DNA of 64,000 nucleotides from Desulfocurvibacter africanus subsp. africanus DSM 2603 (GTDB lineage: Bacteria > Desulfobacterota > Desulfovibrionia > Desulfovibrionales > Desulfovibrionaceae), in assembly GCF_000422545.1 (NCBI RefSeq), contig NZ_KE383873.1, positions 227,905 to 291,904 of the forward strand. Direction: 5' to 3'. The translations under genes and the position numbers were made by a program. Shown here piece by piece: positions 1 through 9,250 of the stretch. The stretch's first letter is position 1; each line of letters starts with the position of its first letter. The notes under the pieces were generated by a model. The model did not search any database. It worked only from the letters and a program-made list of their open reading frames with translations, and had not been told where the DNA came from.

Positions 1-207
1 CGAGGCCGAGAGCACGTCCAGGTCGCCGTCGCCGTCCAGGTCCGCGGCATGCACAGAGTTGGCGCCGAGCGCGTCGGTGCTGATGATTTGTTGCGGGCCG
101 AAGGCAACGGCTGTGGCGGCTTCGAGCCTTGCCTCGGGGCGCAGGCCGAGCAGCACGATGAAAACGAGCGCGAGCAGGCGCACGCGGGTGGGCATTCTTG
201 CGTCCAT
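1..207 (-). CDS. Exported FG-GAP/VCBS-repeat-type protein, N-terminal part
   Basis: The first 69 codons of a minus-strand gene that runs off the window edge. The start ATG follows a TTTGGAG ribosome-binding site at a good distance. Residues 1-31 form a signal peptide: basic MDARMPTRVR, then a Leu/Val-rich core. Residues 52-69 read SVHAADLDGDGDLDVLSAS, the calcium-binding D-x-D-G-D-x-D loop of FG-GAP/VCBS beta-propeller repeats. The protein is therefore probably a secreted or cell-surface propeller protein. Only the first repeat is visible, so total length and partner domains are unknown. Confidence 0.75.
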   Translation of the reverse strand, partial: MDARMPTRVRLLALVFIVLLGLRPEARLEAATAVAFGPQQIISTDALGANSVHAADLDGDGDLDVLSAS

Positions 208-725
208 GAATGAGACTCCAAAGGGTTCCCGACAAATGCTTAAAATATAAGGCTTATAGGTTAGCACATCGGATCAGCCCCGTAAAGCTAGAAGAAGTTA
301 TCTTAACTGTATCGAGTGCATGGAACGGAACGCGCGTCGTGTATGCGTTCGGCGCATGGATGCGTGGCCTGTGTCGTTCATCGGCGGCCCTGCGCATGGG
401 CAGTGGCCCGCAGATCCACCGGCATGCGCGCAGCCTGCTTCAAACCTCGCCTGAAACGGCGCGGCATAGCCACCCCTACCAGAAAGACGGCGTGAGGCTC
501 GGCGCATGCGTCCGCGCCCCTTGCCCTGGTCGGCCATCGATCGGCGGCTATGTTATTCAGGTTCGTCTTTTGTTGAATGGTTTGTCTATGCGCCTAAGCA
601 TAATGCACTAAAAAAAGATGCAGTAGTCAAAAACGTATCTTAATTATAGTGGTGTCATTTGTTTTGTTAATGCCTTGTCTATATTTTGGTTGATTTGAAG
701 ATGTATAATAATTTCTCGTGTGACA
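208..725. other. Gene-free region upstream of the chemoreceptor
   Basis: No convincing gene. Open frames on either strand lack ribosome-binding sites and recognisable protein. The left part is GC-rich and the right part (about 590-725) is AT-rich. It separates the divergent exported-protein gene from the chemoreceptor and probably holds both promoters. Confidence 0.5.
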
Positions 726-753
726 TAAAGATCGTTTCTGAATGTGCCGATAA
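726..753 (+). promoter_or_regulatory. Sigma-28 (FliA)-type promoter for the chemoreceptor
   Basis: TAAA at 726-729 and an exact GCCGATAA at 746-753, separated by 16 bases. The flagellar sigma-28 consensus is TAAA-N15-GCCGATAA. The site lies about 160 bases before the start of a methyl-accepting chemotaxis protein, the class of gene this sigma factor normally controls. Confidence 0.65.
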
Positions 754-913
754 CGATATGGAGTCTATTCGTCCTGGTTGGTAGAGTCTAGGAGGGGCTA
801 ATTTTTGCATATTGCTAGTTATCACCGTTAACAACAAGACCAGTAGTGTTGGAAAATTCAATAAATGTAGTTGGATAATGGTTCCGAGGAACGCATTGAG
901 TAGGAGGCTTGTT

Positions 914-2869
914 GTGAGGAATTTGGGGATCGGGTCAAAGCTGGCATTATCCATAGGTGGTGTTTTGCTGGCCGTTTGCCTTGGGTTGAGTTTCATTTCT
1001 TACCAGTATGCCTCGGGAGCTTTGACGGAGAATGTCGAGGAGTACGTCGCAAATAAAGCTGCCGATGCAGCCAAGCTCGTCGCTAACAAGGTGCGATTCT
1101 ACCAATTCGCGGTCGAAGCAATCGCCAACCGCAATGTGATCAAAAGCATGGACTGGGAATCACAGTCTCCTGCATTAATTCATGATCGCGACCATTATGG
1201 ATTCGTCCGGGTCGGTGTGGGGACACTGGAAGGCGATATCCGCTTCAGCGAAGGCGCGCCCCTCAATATAAGAGACCAAGACTCTTTCAAACTGGCTGTT
1301 AGAGGGGAGACTTCGATTTCCGATATTCTCGTTGATCGAAAAGATGGCTCTATTTATTGCCTGGTCGTTACGCCAATCAAACAAGATGGCAAAATCTCTG
1401 GTGTCATTGCGGGTATCATAGACGGCTTAGAGATCGTCAGAACCGTTACAAGCATCAAGGTCGGTGCATCAGGCAACTCATTCATGATCAACAAGGATGG
1501 TACCACGGTCGCCCATGACAATCTCGATCTCGTCAGGCAGGGCGATAATGACTTTGTCAGTTTTAAGACCGACCCGGCTCTTGCCTCGTTGGTGGCGCTT
1601 GAGCGCCGGATGGTTGCTGGCGAGCAAGGCATTGGAGAGTACGATTACAAAGGAGTTCGGAAGTTCCTCGGATATGCCCCAGTGGAGAGCACTGGCTGGA
1701 GTATCGCAGTCGCGGCAAAGTTCGACGATGTGTTTGCAGGGCTGAAGCAACTCTTCAAGGCTATCGGTATCGCCACGGCTGTCATACTGCTTGCCGGCAT
1801 TGGCATGGCCGTACTCATCGGGAGAACTCTGACGAGACCCATCATCAGGAGTGTTGAATTTGCCCAAGCCATGGCCAACGGCGATTTTACCAACCAATTG
1901 GATATCAACAAGCGCGATGAAATTGGAAAGCTCGCCCAGGCTCTCAATGATATGATGAACAAGCTGCGTGAAATAGTTGCGGAGGTTAAAGCCGCATCCG
2001 ACAACGTAGCTTCGGGCAGTGAGGAACTCTCGGCATCCTCTGAATCCTTGTCGCAAGGCGCGACCGAGCAGGCCGCAAGCGTGGAGGAGGTCTCCTCCTC
2101 AATGGAAGAGATGGCCGCGAATATCCGTCAGAACGCGGATAACGCCCAGCAGACTGAAAGAATCGCCCTCAAGGCCGCTACCGACACGAGAGAAGGTGGC
2201 CAAGCCGTGGATCAGACAGTGGGGGCAATGAAGGAGATCGCCGAGAAGATTTCCATCATCGAGGAGATCGCCCGCCAGACGAATCTTTTGGCCCTCAATG
2301 CCGCCATCGAGGCGGCCAGGGCAGGCGAGCACGGCAAGGGCTTCGCCGTAGTGGCCGCAGAAGTGCGCAAGCTTGCCGAGCGAAGCGGTGCGGCGGCCGG
2401 AGAGATCAGCGACTTGTCGGCCACGAGCGTGGGAATCGCCGAAAAGGCTGGCGAGATGCTCCGGAGGATTGTTCCCGACATCCAGAAAACCGCCGAACTC
2501 GTGCAGGAGATCGCAGCCGCCAGCCACGAGCAGACCTCTGGGGCCGAGCAGATCAACAAGGCCATTCAGCAACTCGATAAGGTAGTGCAGCAAAACGCTG
2601 CAGCCGCCGAGGAAATGTCTTCCACCAGCGAGGAACTCTCCAGTCAGGCCGAGCAGCTTCAGCAGACAATCGGCTTCTTCAAGCTCGATGACGGGCCCTT
2701 GCGCAATTCCCGACCGGTGGCCGCAAAGGCCGTAAATGCGACCAGAGCCAAGGCGCAGCCAGTCTTGCAGGGGGCATCTTATAATGTCGGTAGGCGCGGG
2801 AATAATGCCAAGCGCGTCAACCTCGACATGGCCACATCCAACTTGGATAATGAATTCGAACGCTTTTAA
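914..2869 (+). CDS. Methyl-accepting chemotaxis protein with extracytoplasmic Cache-type sensor
   Basis: Transmembrane chemoreceptor that passes ligand binding to a CheA-CheW array. I chose the GTG start at 914 because TAGGAGG (901-907) sits six bases before it; an earlier in-frame ATG at 812 has no ribosome-binding site. A first membrane helix follows [10 protein letters not shown], then an extracytoplasmic region of about 250 residues with a Cache-like pattern ([20 protein letters not shown]). The second helix, HAMP ([17 protein letters not shown]) and the signalling domain with the [20 protein letters not shown] hairpin tip follow. The last five residues are EFERF, fitting the aromatic-x-x-aromatic CheR-docking pentapeptide. 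cheW follows after 17 bases, so the two are probably cotranscribed. Confidence 0.93.
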   Translation: MRNLGIGSKLALSIGGVLLAVCLGLSFISYQYASGALTENVEEYVANKAADAAKLVANKVRFYQFAVEAIANRNVIKSMDWESQSPALIHDRDHYGFVRVGVGTLEGDIRFSEGAPLNIRDQDSFKLAVRGETSISDILVDRKDGSIYCLVVTPIKQDGKISGVIAGIIDGLEIVRTVTSIKVGASGNSFMINKDGTTVAHDNLDLVRQGDNDFVSFKTDPALASLVALERRMVAGEQGIGEYDYKGVRKFLGYAPVESTGWSIAVAAKFDDVFAGLKQLFKAIGIATAVILLAGIGMAVLIGRTLTRPIIRSVEFAQAMANGDFTNQLDINKRDEIGKLAQALNDMMNKLREIVAEVKAASDNVASGSEELSASSESLSQGATEQAASVEEVSSSMEEMAANIRQNADNAQQTERIALKAATDTREGGQAVDQTVGAMKEIAEKISIIEEIARQTNLLALNAAIEAARAGEHGKGFAVVAAEVRKLAERSGAAAGEISDLSATSVGIAEKAGEMLRRIVPDIQKTAELVQEIAAASHEQTSGAEQINKAIQQLDKVVQQNAAAAEEMSSTSEELSSQAEQLQQTIGFFKLDDGPLRNSRPVAAKAVNATRAKAQPVLQGASYNVGRRGNNAKRVNLDMATSNLDNEFERF

Positions 2870-2886
2870 CGTGTCGGGTGAACACC

Positions 2887-3393
2887 ATGAGAGAGCAGAC
2901 GACCACACAGACCTGTCAGTATCTGACGTTTACCCTGGGCTCTGAAATCTTCGCCCTGGATATAGACGCCGTGCGTGAAGTCCTCGAATTGAGGCCAGTT
3001 ACCCGAATTCCGCGAATGCCCGATCATATGTGCGGAGTAATCAACCTGCGCGGGCAAGGCGTGCCGGTCATCGACCTGCGGCGAAAGTTTCGGCTCGAAT
3101 GCGCCGAGACGACGGTGGACACCTGCATCATCATTGTGGAAACCAAGGGTCCTGAGGGTCAGGACAATATGGGAGTTCTCGTGGACTCGGTTCGTGAGGT
3201 ACTGGAGATTCCTTCGGAATCGATCATGCCGGCCCCAAAGATGGGCGCCGTGGTGGATGCCGACTTCATCGAAGGGATCGGCCGCCAGGATGAGAGCTTC
3301 ATGATCATCCTCAGAGCCGAGAGAATTGTATCGGACGAGATAGTTGAGCAAGTTTTGACGACAGCACAGGGTTCTGAAGCGCAGGTCGCATAG
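2887..3393 (+). CDS. cheW: Chemotaxis coupling protein CheW
   Basis: CheW-domain protein of 168 residues that couples receptors to CheA. Family hallmarks include YLTFTLGSEIFALDI near the N-terminus, VINLRGQGVPVIDLR in the middle and MPAPKMGAVVDADFIEGIG near the C-terminus. The ATG at 2887 is preferred over a GTG at 2878 because it aligns exactly with the ribosome-binding-site-supported start of the second cheW in this window. It lies directly downstream of a chemoreceptor and is followed by a strong terminator. Dedicated pairing of one MCP with one CheW suggests coupling to a particular array. Confidence 0.93.
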   Translation: MREQTTTQTCQYLTFTLGSEIFALDIDAVREVLELRPVTRIPRMPDHMCGVINLRGQGVPVIDLRRKFRLECAETTVDTCIIIVETKGPEGQDNMGVLVDSVREVLEIPSESIMPAPKMGAVVDADFIEGIGRQDESFMIILRAERIVSDEIVEQVLTTAQGSEAQVA

Positions 3394-3410
3394 GTGCACC
3401 GCCTTGATAA

Positions 3411-3442
3411 GTAAAGCCCCGCTGTAGACAGCGGGGCTTTAC
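3411..3442. terminator. Bidirectional hairpin terminator
   Basis: Perfect 15-base inverted repeat (GTAAAGCCCCGCTGT / ACAGCGGGGCTTTAC) with a two-base loop. It lies between the end of cheW on the plus strand and the end of the VanZ-like gene on the minus strand. It can serve both convergent transcripts. Confidence 0.8.
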
Positions 3443-3768
3443 TTGTTGAATCGCTTTGCAGCCCACGCCAGGCCTACTCCCGCCGCATTCGCCACTCCAT
3501 CCCAGAAAGACGGCATGCGTCCAGGCACGAAACCCTGCAGAAATTCCATGGTGATGCCAAAGGCCAGGGTGAACAGGAGCGCCCGGCGTCGGCTGGCTGG
3601 GAATTCGAAGCTCAGGATTCCGAGCAGGCCGAGCCAGGCGTAGCCGAGAAGGTGATAGACCTTGTCGGCATTCCAGAACTCGACCGGAAACTCCGGCTGA
3701 GGTTGCAGGGATAGCCAGGCTGTGGCCGCGAGCGAAGCCAGCCAGGCGACGCGGAAGGAGGACCTCAT
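3439..3768 (-). CDS. VanZ-like membrane protein
   Basis: Protein of 109 residues with about four short hydrophobic segments. The family pattern is clear: a first helix after MRSSFRVAWLA, ADKVYHLLGYAWLGLLG with the conserved DK-x2-H, and EFLQGFVPGRMPSFWDGVAN with the conserved EFLQ and D-x2-AN. The VanZ family is of uncertain function; VanZ itself gives low-level teicoplanin resistance. It converges on cheW and shares the terminator. Confidence 0.85.
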   Translation of the reverse strand: MRSSFRVAWLASLAATAWLSLQPQPEFPVEFWNADKVYHLLGYAWLGLLGILSFEFPASRRRALLFTLAFGITMEFLQGFVPGRMPSFWDGVANAAGVGLAWAAKRFNK

Positions 3769-3920
3769 GGCCTCGACTCGATGTCGGCCCGGCCGGGGAC
3801 GGCAGTCGGATAGTCAGTAGGATTAAGCAGAGAAATGTGGCGCATGGATATGTATAACGCGCTTCAAGCGCAGATGCAAAGCAAATGCTAATTATTTGAG
3901 AGTAGAGCAAACCATAATAT

Positions 3921-4034
3921 GTGCACCATGTCTGGTACATTAATGATGTGGCTATTTATGTATAATGTAAATAATATCAATAGTCTCTGTTAATACTTGC
4001 ACCATTGATGAGCAATTGCACCAAAGGTGGTGCA
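3921..4034 (+). promoter_or_regulatory. Promoter region with four TGCACCA boxes
   Basis: The AT-rich gap 3769-4124 has no gene. It contains TGCACCA at 3921-3927, 3998-4004 and 4017-4023, and its reverse complement TGGTGCA at 4028-4034. The last two form an inverted pair. A TATAAT sits at 3961-3966. The arrangement looks like an operator array for the downstream dehydrogenase-like gene. The binding protein is unknown. Confidence 0.4.
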
Positions 4035-4124
4035 GCTAAGTTTGAGCTGCTATCAGGATGAACGCCATTTATCTGGTTTTGCGTTATGGAATGCTCCTTG
4101 CCTTGGGGCGGCAGGAGAATAATC

Positions 4125-4826
4125 ATGAACATATGCATGCTTGGAGATGGTTTCGAGACAGAGGACATCGCAAGACGACTACTCGCTGAAGACCATTGCA
4201 TCTACCAGGACACAAATAATTCGGCGCTGCTTGGGCGGCTCGGCTTCCTTGGCAAGGTAAAAGGGATGGAAATCCAGGAAGCCCTTGAACAACTGGATGA
4301 GCCGAAGGTGGTCTGGAACACGGAGCTATCCGGGAGGCAGCTCAGCGCGCTCGTCGAGATCCTGCCGGCCGGTACGATCCTGGTGAACAGCCGCGCTCAG
4401 TATTTCGCGGACAACATACAACTCACTGCCCGGCTTGCCAAGAAAGGGGCGCACTACGTCGATGTCGGCCTCGCGATGGATGAATACCGCCTGGCGCTGT
4501 TCGTGGGCGGCGACAAGCAGGCCTTCCAGGATGTGGAGCCTTTGCTGGCGGCAATAGCGGGCGACGGCGGCTACTACCACTGCGGACCGGCAGGCGCTGG
4601 ACATTTCCTGCGCTGCATGCAGCAGAAGTACGAAGCGAAGGTGCAATCAGCATTCAGCGGCATAGTAGAGGAAGTCAGGCAATCTCCGTTCAACGGTGAA
4701 ATCGATGTCGAGGCGTTCGTCATCTTCGGCCACCTGTACTGCAAGAAGCAGCCGCTGCCGAACATGGTCTGGCAGTTTCTTCAGGCTCAGGCCCACAGCG
4801 CTCTGGTGGTTCATGGGCAGGGCTGA
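4125..4826 (+). CDS. 6-phosphogluconate dehydrogenase-like protein, probably catalytically inactive
   Basis: Protein of 233 residues; the ATG at 4125 has AGGAG seven bases upstream, and a longer in-frame start at 4086 has none. The fold resembles the NAD-binding plus first helical part of 6PGDH / beta-hydroxyacid dehydrogenases: MNICMLGDGFETEDIARRLL at the start and CGPAGAGHFLRCMQQKYEAK about residues 163-182. In active enzymes the second motif reads G-P-x-G-x-G-H-F-V-K-M-V-H-N-G; here the catalytic Lys is Arg and HN is QQ. The nucleotide loop G-x-G-x-x-G is also altered. Active relatives are about 300 residues or more, so this is short. Function unknown; a binding or regulatory role is possible. 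Confidence 0.6.
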   Translation: MNICMLGDGFETEDIARRLLAEDHCIYQDTNNSALLGRLGFLGKVKGMEIQEALEQLDEPKVVWNTELSGRQLSALVEILPAGTILVNSRAQYFADNIQLTARLAKKGAHYVDVGLAMDEYRLALFVGGDKQAFQDVEPLLAAIAGDGGYYHCGPAGAGHFLRCMQQKYEAKVQSAFSGIVEEVRQSPFNGEIDVEAFVIFGHLYCKKQPLPNMVWQFLQAQAHSALVVHGQG

Positions 4827-4845
4827 TTTTGCACGCAAGGCTGGT

Positions 4846-5277
4846 TCAGAGGGGCCGGGCGCGGGTGTCGGAAGGCTCCTGTGCCTCGCCCTCGATCAGG
4901 ATGGAGTCGCGGTCGAGCTCTGCATTCTGGCCGGTCAAACAGGCCGCGTCCTCGTCCTCATCGTCATCCAGAATGAGATGGTCCACGCGGACTTCCAGGG
5001 CTTTGGCCAGGCGTTTGAGGGTGCCCAGGCGCAGATTGCGGCCGGGCTGCTCCATGCGCTGGTAAGCCGGAATGGTGATGCCCAGGCGCGTTGCCATGTC
5101 CACCTGGGTCAAACCGCGATACTCGCGCCAGGCGCGCACGAGGCTCTTGCCCTCGGTAAGGCGTTCGACGACCTCATGCGGGTAGGTCGGCTCCTCTCCA
5201 GCGCGCAGGCGCTCCAGTTCCCGGTACTCTTCCACGGGCACGAGCACGTAGAGGGCCTTGCCCTCGTGCTCGACCAC
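4846..5277 (-). CDS. Antitoxin with Phd-like N-terminus and XRE-type helix-turn-helix
   Basis: Protein of 143 residues. Residues 1-25 (KALYVLVPVEEYRELERL) look like the substrate strand and helix of Phd/YefM-type antitoxins. Residues about 45-105 are an XRE helix-turn-helix (YRGLTQVDMATRLGITIPAY). The acidic C-terminus (DDDEDEDAA) would not contact DNA. The start is a GTG at 5277 with a weak ribosome-binding site, as expected for translational coupling to the toxin gene just upstream, which is now broken. It probably still represses its own promoter. Confidence 0.75.
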   Translation of the reverse strand: MVEHEGKALYVLVPVEEYRELERLRAGEEPTYPHEVVERLTEGKSLVRAWREYRGLTQVDMATRLGITIPAYQRMEQPGRNLRLGTLKRLAKALEVRVDHLILDDDEDEDAACLTGQNAELDRDSILIEGEAQEPSDTRARPL

Positions 5278-5284
5278 CTAGTGC

Positions 5285-5462
5285 TTAGTGGTAGATGCGT
5301 TCATCGCGCTTTTTGACCTCCTTGACGAGGATGATCCTGATGGACGTTCCGGCACTCGGGCCAATCGACCAACGTGGCCACCGCCGTGAGAATCTGGGTC
5401 TGGACTTGGGCGGGCAGCTTCAGGTGCTGCTTCAGGGCCTTCCTTGTCCACTCGATCTTCAT
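5285..5462 (-). pseudogene. RelE/ParE-family toxin, internally deleted
   Basis: Reading from the ATG at 5462 gives MKIEWTRKALKQHLKLPAQV and continues to about WPECRNV, a normal RelE-type N-terminus. A later frame gives ILVKEVKKRDERIYH followed by a stop at 5285, a normal RelE C-terminus. The middle, which would carry the Arg-rich central strands, is missing and the two halves are out of frame. The antitoxin gene begins 8 bases after this stop. I read it as a toxin gene disabled by a deletion, leaving the antitoxin behind. Confidence 0.7.
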
Positions 5463-5860
5463 GATGAAAGTCTATACACCCTAAAGGGTTTTAAGGGTCA
5501 AACGTGAAACAGCTTTTAGGGCTAATCGGGGCGCAGGTCAGGAGAGGTGGGTATTGCTGATCACTTGGGCCAGGAGCTGGGTGGGGAGGAGGAGTATCAG
5601 GAAAAGCAGAAGGATATACCGCTCCCCTGGAAATTGAAGCCACGAACAAGACGTACAGAAGCACGTGGGCCGGGTCTGGCCACTCAAGGGCGACAAAGAG
5701 GAGGTCGTGGTGACGATTCTGAAGCTTGTGCGGACCGAAGAGTTTCCGGCCAGGAAAGTCGGGGAATATGGGGGCGGATAAGGTGCTCATAGATAGATTT
5801 TGGCGAGTACGCATGCAAACGGTAATTCATGTCGATTGATTTTTATCCGTCCAATGGCTT
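5463..5860. other. Intergenic region with no supported gene
   Basis: Holds AT-rich sequence with CCCTAAAGGGTTTTAAGGG just upstream of the broken toxin, probably its old promoter or operator. A short fragment at about 5640-5782 reads VGRVWPLKGDKEEVVV and EEFPARKVGEYGGG before a stop, but it is closed by a stop just upstream and I do not recognise it. It is probably a gene scrap. Confidence 0.35.
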
Positions 5861-8800
5861 TTACCGTCTTTTTTGGATGCGCTTCAGCACCCGCAGCAGA
5901 TCCTCGGATGAGATCGGTTTGGCGAGGTAGTCGTCCATGCCGGCTTGCAAAAAACGGTTTCTATCACCCTGGAGTGCATAGGCAGTGAGTGCCACCACGC
6001 AGACCTTGGGATTGCCTGCCTCGCCTCGCCGAATCCGCTGCAGGACTTCCGTGCCCTCCATGTCCGGCAGGCGGATATCCAGGAGTACGCAGTCGTATTC
6101 AGACTGTCTCAGCTTCTCCAACCCTTCATGGCCGGTATCGGCTGTTTCGGTCCCGCATCCCTGCAAGGTCAGGAGTTCCTTCGCAACAATGCGGTTGATC
6201 GGGTTGTCTTCGATCACCAGCACACGCAACCGCTTGCTTTCTGCGGTTCCGCAGGTCTTCTCGATCGCTTCGACAAGCGGGGAATCACTGGCAAGCCCGA
6301 ATGTCGCGGTAAATGTGAAGGTGCTCCCTTTGCCTTCTTCGCTTACGACCGAGATATCTCCTCCCATAAGGTTGACCAGGTTGCGCGAGATGGCCAAGCC
6401 GAGGCCCGTGCCGCCATACTTGCTGCTGTAGGATCGGCCCACCTGGGTGAAGTCATCGAAGATGGCGTTGTGCATGTCCTGAGGTATGCCAATACCCGTA
6501 TCTTTGACTCTAAATCGGATTTGAACGGAATCCGTGGCGAAAGGGTGGGGGATACGCATGACTGAAAGATTCACTTCGCCCTTTTCCGTGAACTTAACCG
6601 CGTTGCCGACGAGATTGGTGACGACTTGCCTGAAGCGGCCCTGATCACCGACCAAGTGTTCAGGCACGGATTGATCAACGACAAGCGAGCATTGCAGGCC
6701 CTTGCGTTCAGCGACCATGCACACAGGGTAGAATGTACTGTCCAAAGCCTCTCGTAGATTAAAGACTTTTTTCTCCAGCTCTACCTTACCGGCTTCGATC
6801 TTGGCGAGGTCCAAGAGGTCGTTGATAATGTCCAGGAGCATTCTTCCGGAATCTTTTGCCAGGCGGAGAAAGTCATGGGTCTTGGGGTCCGCACAGCTCA
6901 TGCCGGCCAGTTCGATCATGCCCAGCACGCCGTTGAGCGGCGTGCGGAGCTCGTGCGACATATTGGCCAGGAACTCGGTTTTGGCCCTGTTCGCCGCCTC
7001 CGCTTCCTCCCGGGCCTGTTTGTGGCCCTCCTCGGCCCGGCGCCTCTTCAGATGGGCAAGCATGCCTTCGAGAAGCAGGATAACCTGAGTGATGTCACTT
7101 TGATCGTAATCATCCGGCTTGTTCGCCACCACGGCTATGAAGGTTACCTTCCCGGATTCGAGAAGCGGCACGGCAAGCAGGCGAGTAATAGGCACATGGC
7201 CTGGGGGCAGGCCTTTCTTGGCCGGATGCTCGGCCGAATAATCGTTGATGATGGACGGCTTCGCCTGACGCAAGCAATTGCTCCACAGGCCAGCTCTATC
7301 CAGAGCGAATGATTCAGGGAGGATTTTGACGTCGCAGTGCTCCATCGTCCCAATGGAGCACTTGGGAAACGTCATGAAGCCGTTGTCCCTGTGCACCGCT
7401 CCAAGAAATCCGAAACGGCTTCCGGTTAGCCTGATAGATGTCTCCAGAATGAAGCCCAGAATTTCGTCCTCGGTCGATTCCGTCATCTGGCTTAGCCGCA
7501 GGAGCGTTTCGAGCCGATCCTGCTGGAGCTGCATGCTAGCCTCAGCCTGCTTGTGCTCGGTTATGTCATGGGCAATGGAGAGCACCGTCTCCACCTGGCC
7601 ATCTTGACCAAATTCAGGCACGAGCCAGCAGTGGAGTATTCTTTGGCCCGATGGGTTCAGGTATGAGAGATCAATCTCTTTGGGCACGCCGGTCTCGAAG
7701 ATTTCGCGAAGGGTGTCCTCGAACGCGGAACTGTTTACAGGCAAGCCCGTCGTCTCGCTGGGCGTCTTGTTAAGGCTGCACTCATGGCGGGCTCCGGTCA
7801 CTCTTTCGAAGGCCGGGTTGATGTAGATCCTGCGCAGCTTCCGATCGAATCGTACGATGCTGTCGGGAGAGTGCTCCACCAGCGAGCGGTAATCCGCTTC
7901 ACGTTTGCGTAGTTCACTCTCGCGCTTTTTGAGCAGGGTGATGTCTTTGGACACGCTGAGCAAACAGGGTTGGCCCGCGATCTCAAGAATCTCCGTCGAA
8001 AGTAGCACTGTCCGTGCTTTCCCGGCTTTTGTACGGCGCTTGCTGACGAAGTTACGAAGGCTCCCTTTGTCTTTTAGCTTGTCTATGACTTGTTGCCTAT
8101 CTTCCGGGGCTCGCCATACTCCCAGGTCGAGGCTGCTCTTTCCTATAACTTCATCTCGCGAAAAGCCGCTTGTCCTTGTGAAAGCATCGTTGACCTCGAT
8201 ATACCTTCCATCTTCAAGAGTGCTGATGCTTATAGGGTCTGGGCAGGACGAGAATATCTTCCGGAATTTCTCTTCGCTTTCCCGTAGTGAGGCCTCTGCC
8301 TTCATTCGATCCGTTATATTGAAGGCGACCCCGATAATACCGGTGGCTTGACCATGCTCGTCGCGCGTCTGCTCAAGAGCGATATCCCACCAGGTTATTT
8401 CGCCATGCACTCTTATAGGCGCTTCAAGCCTTGCGGATCGACCCGTCTCGATCACGGTGCGGGCGATGGATTCCTGGATGTCATCCTCGCCCTGCTTGAA
8501 CAGGTCCTGTAGTCTGTGACCAATGATTTCATCGGGGGACAGGCCGAAAGGGTGATTGTAGATCCAAGTGAAACGCAAATCGCGATCCTTGGCAAAAACC
8601 ACGGCAGGTGAATGGAGGAGGGCGATTTGAAATCGCTCTTCGCTCTCGCGCAAGGCCTTCTCTGTGCGCTTTATACCCGTTATGTCCCTGACCAGCCCGA
8701 CAGCACCGGTTATGTCTCCCCGTTCATCTCTAACCGGGTTGGCTCGGTACTCTCGCCAACGCAGCTCGCTCGTTTTCAAATGTCGGATGCGTTCCTCGCC

Positions 8801-9124
8801 CTGGACTGCCTGGCCTTTGAGAGCGAGTCGCAGCGGGGCTTCCTCAAGTGATCGGGGCGTGCCATCGGGGTTGAGGATTTCAAGTTGCGCGTTCACATCG
8901 TCCAGAGGACGGAACAGATCGCTGGTTTCAAGCCCCAGTTCGGTCCTGGCGGCTTTATTCAGAAGTTTGAGGTTGGCCTCTGCATCGCAGAACCATATCT
9001 CATCGCTCAAGGATTCTATTAGCGCCGTCAGCAGATTGCGGTCGCAGGCAAGTGCTTCAGCACGGGCCCGCTCTACCTCCAGTTCCATCCTTAGTTGCTC
9101 GTAGGATTCCCTGCTGACTTGCAT
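5861..9124 (-). CDS. Hybrid sensor histidine kinase with four PAS domains, GAF and receiver
   Basis: Cytoplasmic hybrid kinase of 1087 residues with no membrane segment. The start ATG has GGGAGGGG just upstream. Order: short coiled coil (1-25), PAS (about 25-150), PAS (160-275), PAS (285-400), PAS (410-525), GAF (535-690), HisKA with the phospho-acceptor His in FLANMSHELRTPLNGVLGM (about 715), HATPase with the G1/G2 boxes DTGIGIP and GGTGLGLAIS, and a C-terminal receiver (about 970-1085) with DCVLLDIRLPDMEG and the Lys in DDYLAKPI. It has no DNA-binding output, so the phosphate probably moves on to a separate HPt protein. The ligands of the PAS and GAF domains cannot be read from sequence. 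It is monocistronic here. Confidence 0.93.
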   Translation of the reverse strand: MQVSRESYEQLRMELEVERARAEALACDRNLLTALIESLSDEIWFCDAEANLKLLNKAARTELGLETSDLFRPLDDVNAQLEILNPDGTPRSLEEAPLRLALKGQAVQGEERIRHLKTSELRWREYRANPVRDERGDITGAVGLVRDITGIKRTEKALRESEERFQIALLHSPAVVFAKDRDLRFTWIYNHPFGLSPDEIIGHRLQDLFKQGEDDIQESIARTVIETGRSARLEAPIRVHGEITWWDIALEQTRDEHGQATGIIGVAFNITDRMKAEASLRESEEKFRKIFSSCPDPISISTLEDGRYIEVNDAFTRTSGFSRDEVIGKSSLDLGVWRAPEDRQQVIDKLKDKGSLRNFVSKRRTKAGKARTVLLSTEILEIAGQPCLLSVSKDITLLKKRESELRKREADYRSLVEHSPDSIVRFDRKLRRIYINPAFERVTGARHECSLNKTPSETTGLPVNSSAFEDTLREIFETGVPKEIDLSYLNPSGQRILHCWLVPEFGQDGQVETVLSIAHDITEHKQAEASMQLQQDRLETLLRLSQMTESTEDEILGFILETSIRLTGSRFGFLGAVHRDNGFMTFPKCSIGTMEHCDVKILPESFALDRAGLWSNCLRQAKPSIINDYSAEHPAKKGLPPGHVPITRLLAVPLLESGKVTFIAVVANKPDDYDQSDITQVILLLEGMLAHLKRRRAEEGHKQAREEAEAANRAKTEFLANMSHELRTPLNGVLGMIELAGMSCADPKTHDFLRLAKDSGRMLLDIINDLLDLAKIEAGKVELEKKVFNLREALDSTFYPVCMVAERKGLQCSLVVDQSVPEHLVGDQGRFRQVVTNLVGNAVKFTEKGEVNLSVMRIPHPFATDSVQIRFRVKDTGIGIPQDMHNAIFDDFTQVGRSYSSKYGGTGLGLAISRNLVNLMGGDISVVSEEGKGSTFTFTATFGLASDSPLVEAIEKTCGTAESKRLRVLVIEDNPINRIVAKELLTLQGCGTETADTGHEGLEKLRQSEYDCVLLDIRLPDMEGTEVLQRIRRGEAGNPKVCVVALTAYALQGDRNRFLQAGMDDYLAKPISSEDLLRVLKRIQKRR

Positions 9125-9250
9125 GCACCCCTCCCATGTATCGCAGAGGTCGGTTGAATGGTGGCATTGGAAAACAGGTTTATTAGATCAAGAGTCTTCG
9201 GATAATCAATGCTCTTGATGCTATTCCATGAGTGAGATCGCGGACGGTGA

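Noticed and set aside
210-611. A 133-codon plus-strand open frame before the first receptor
   Set aside because: No ribosome-binding site, low-complexity odd composition and no recognisable domain.
5491-5814. Minus-strand 107-codon frame
   Set aside because: No ribosome-binding site, no family, and composition unlike genes here.
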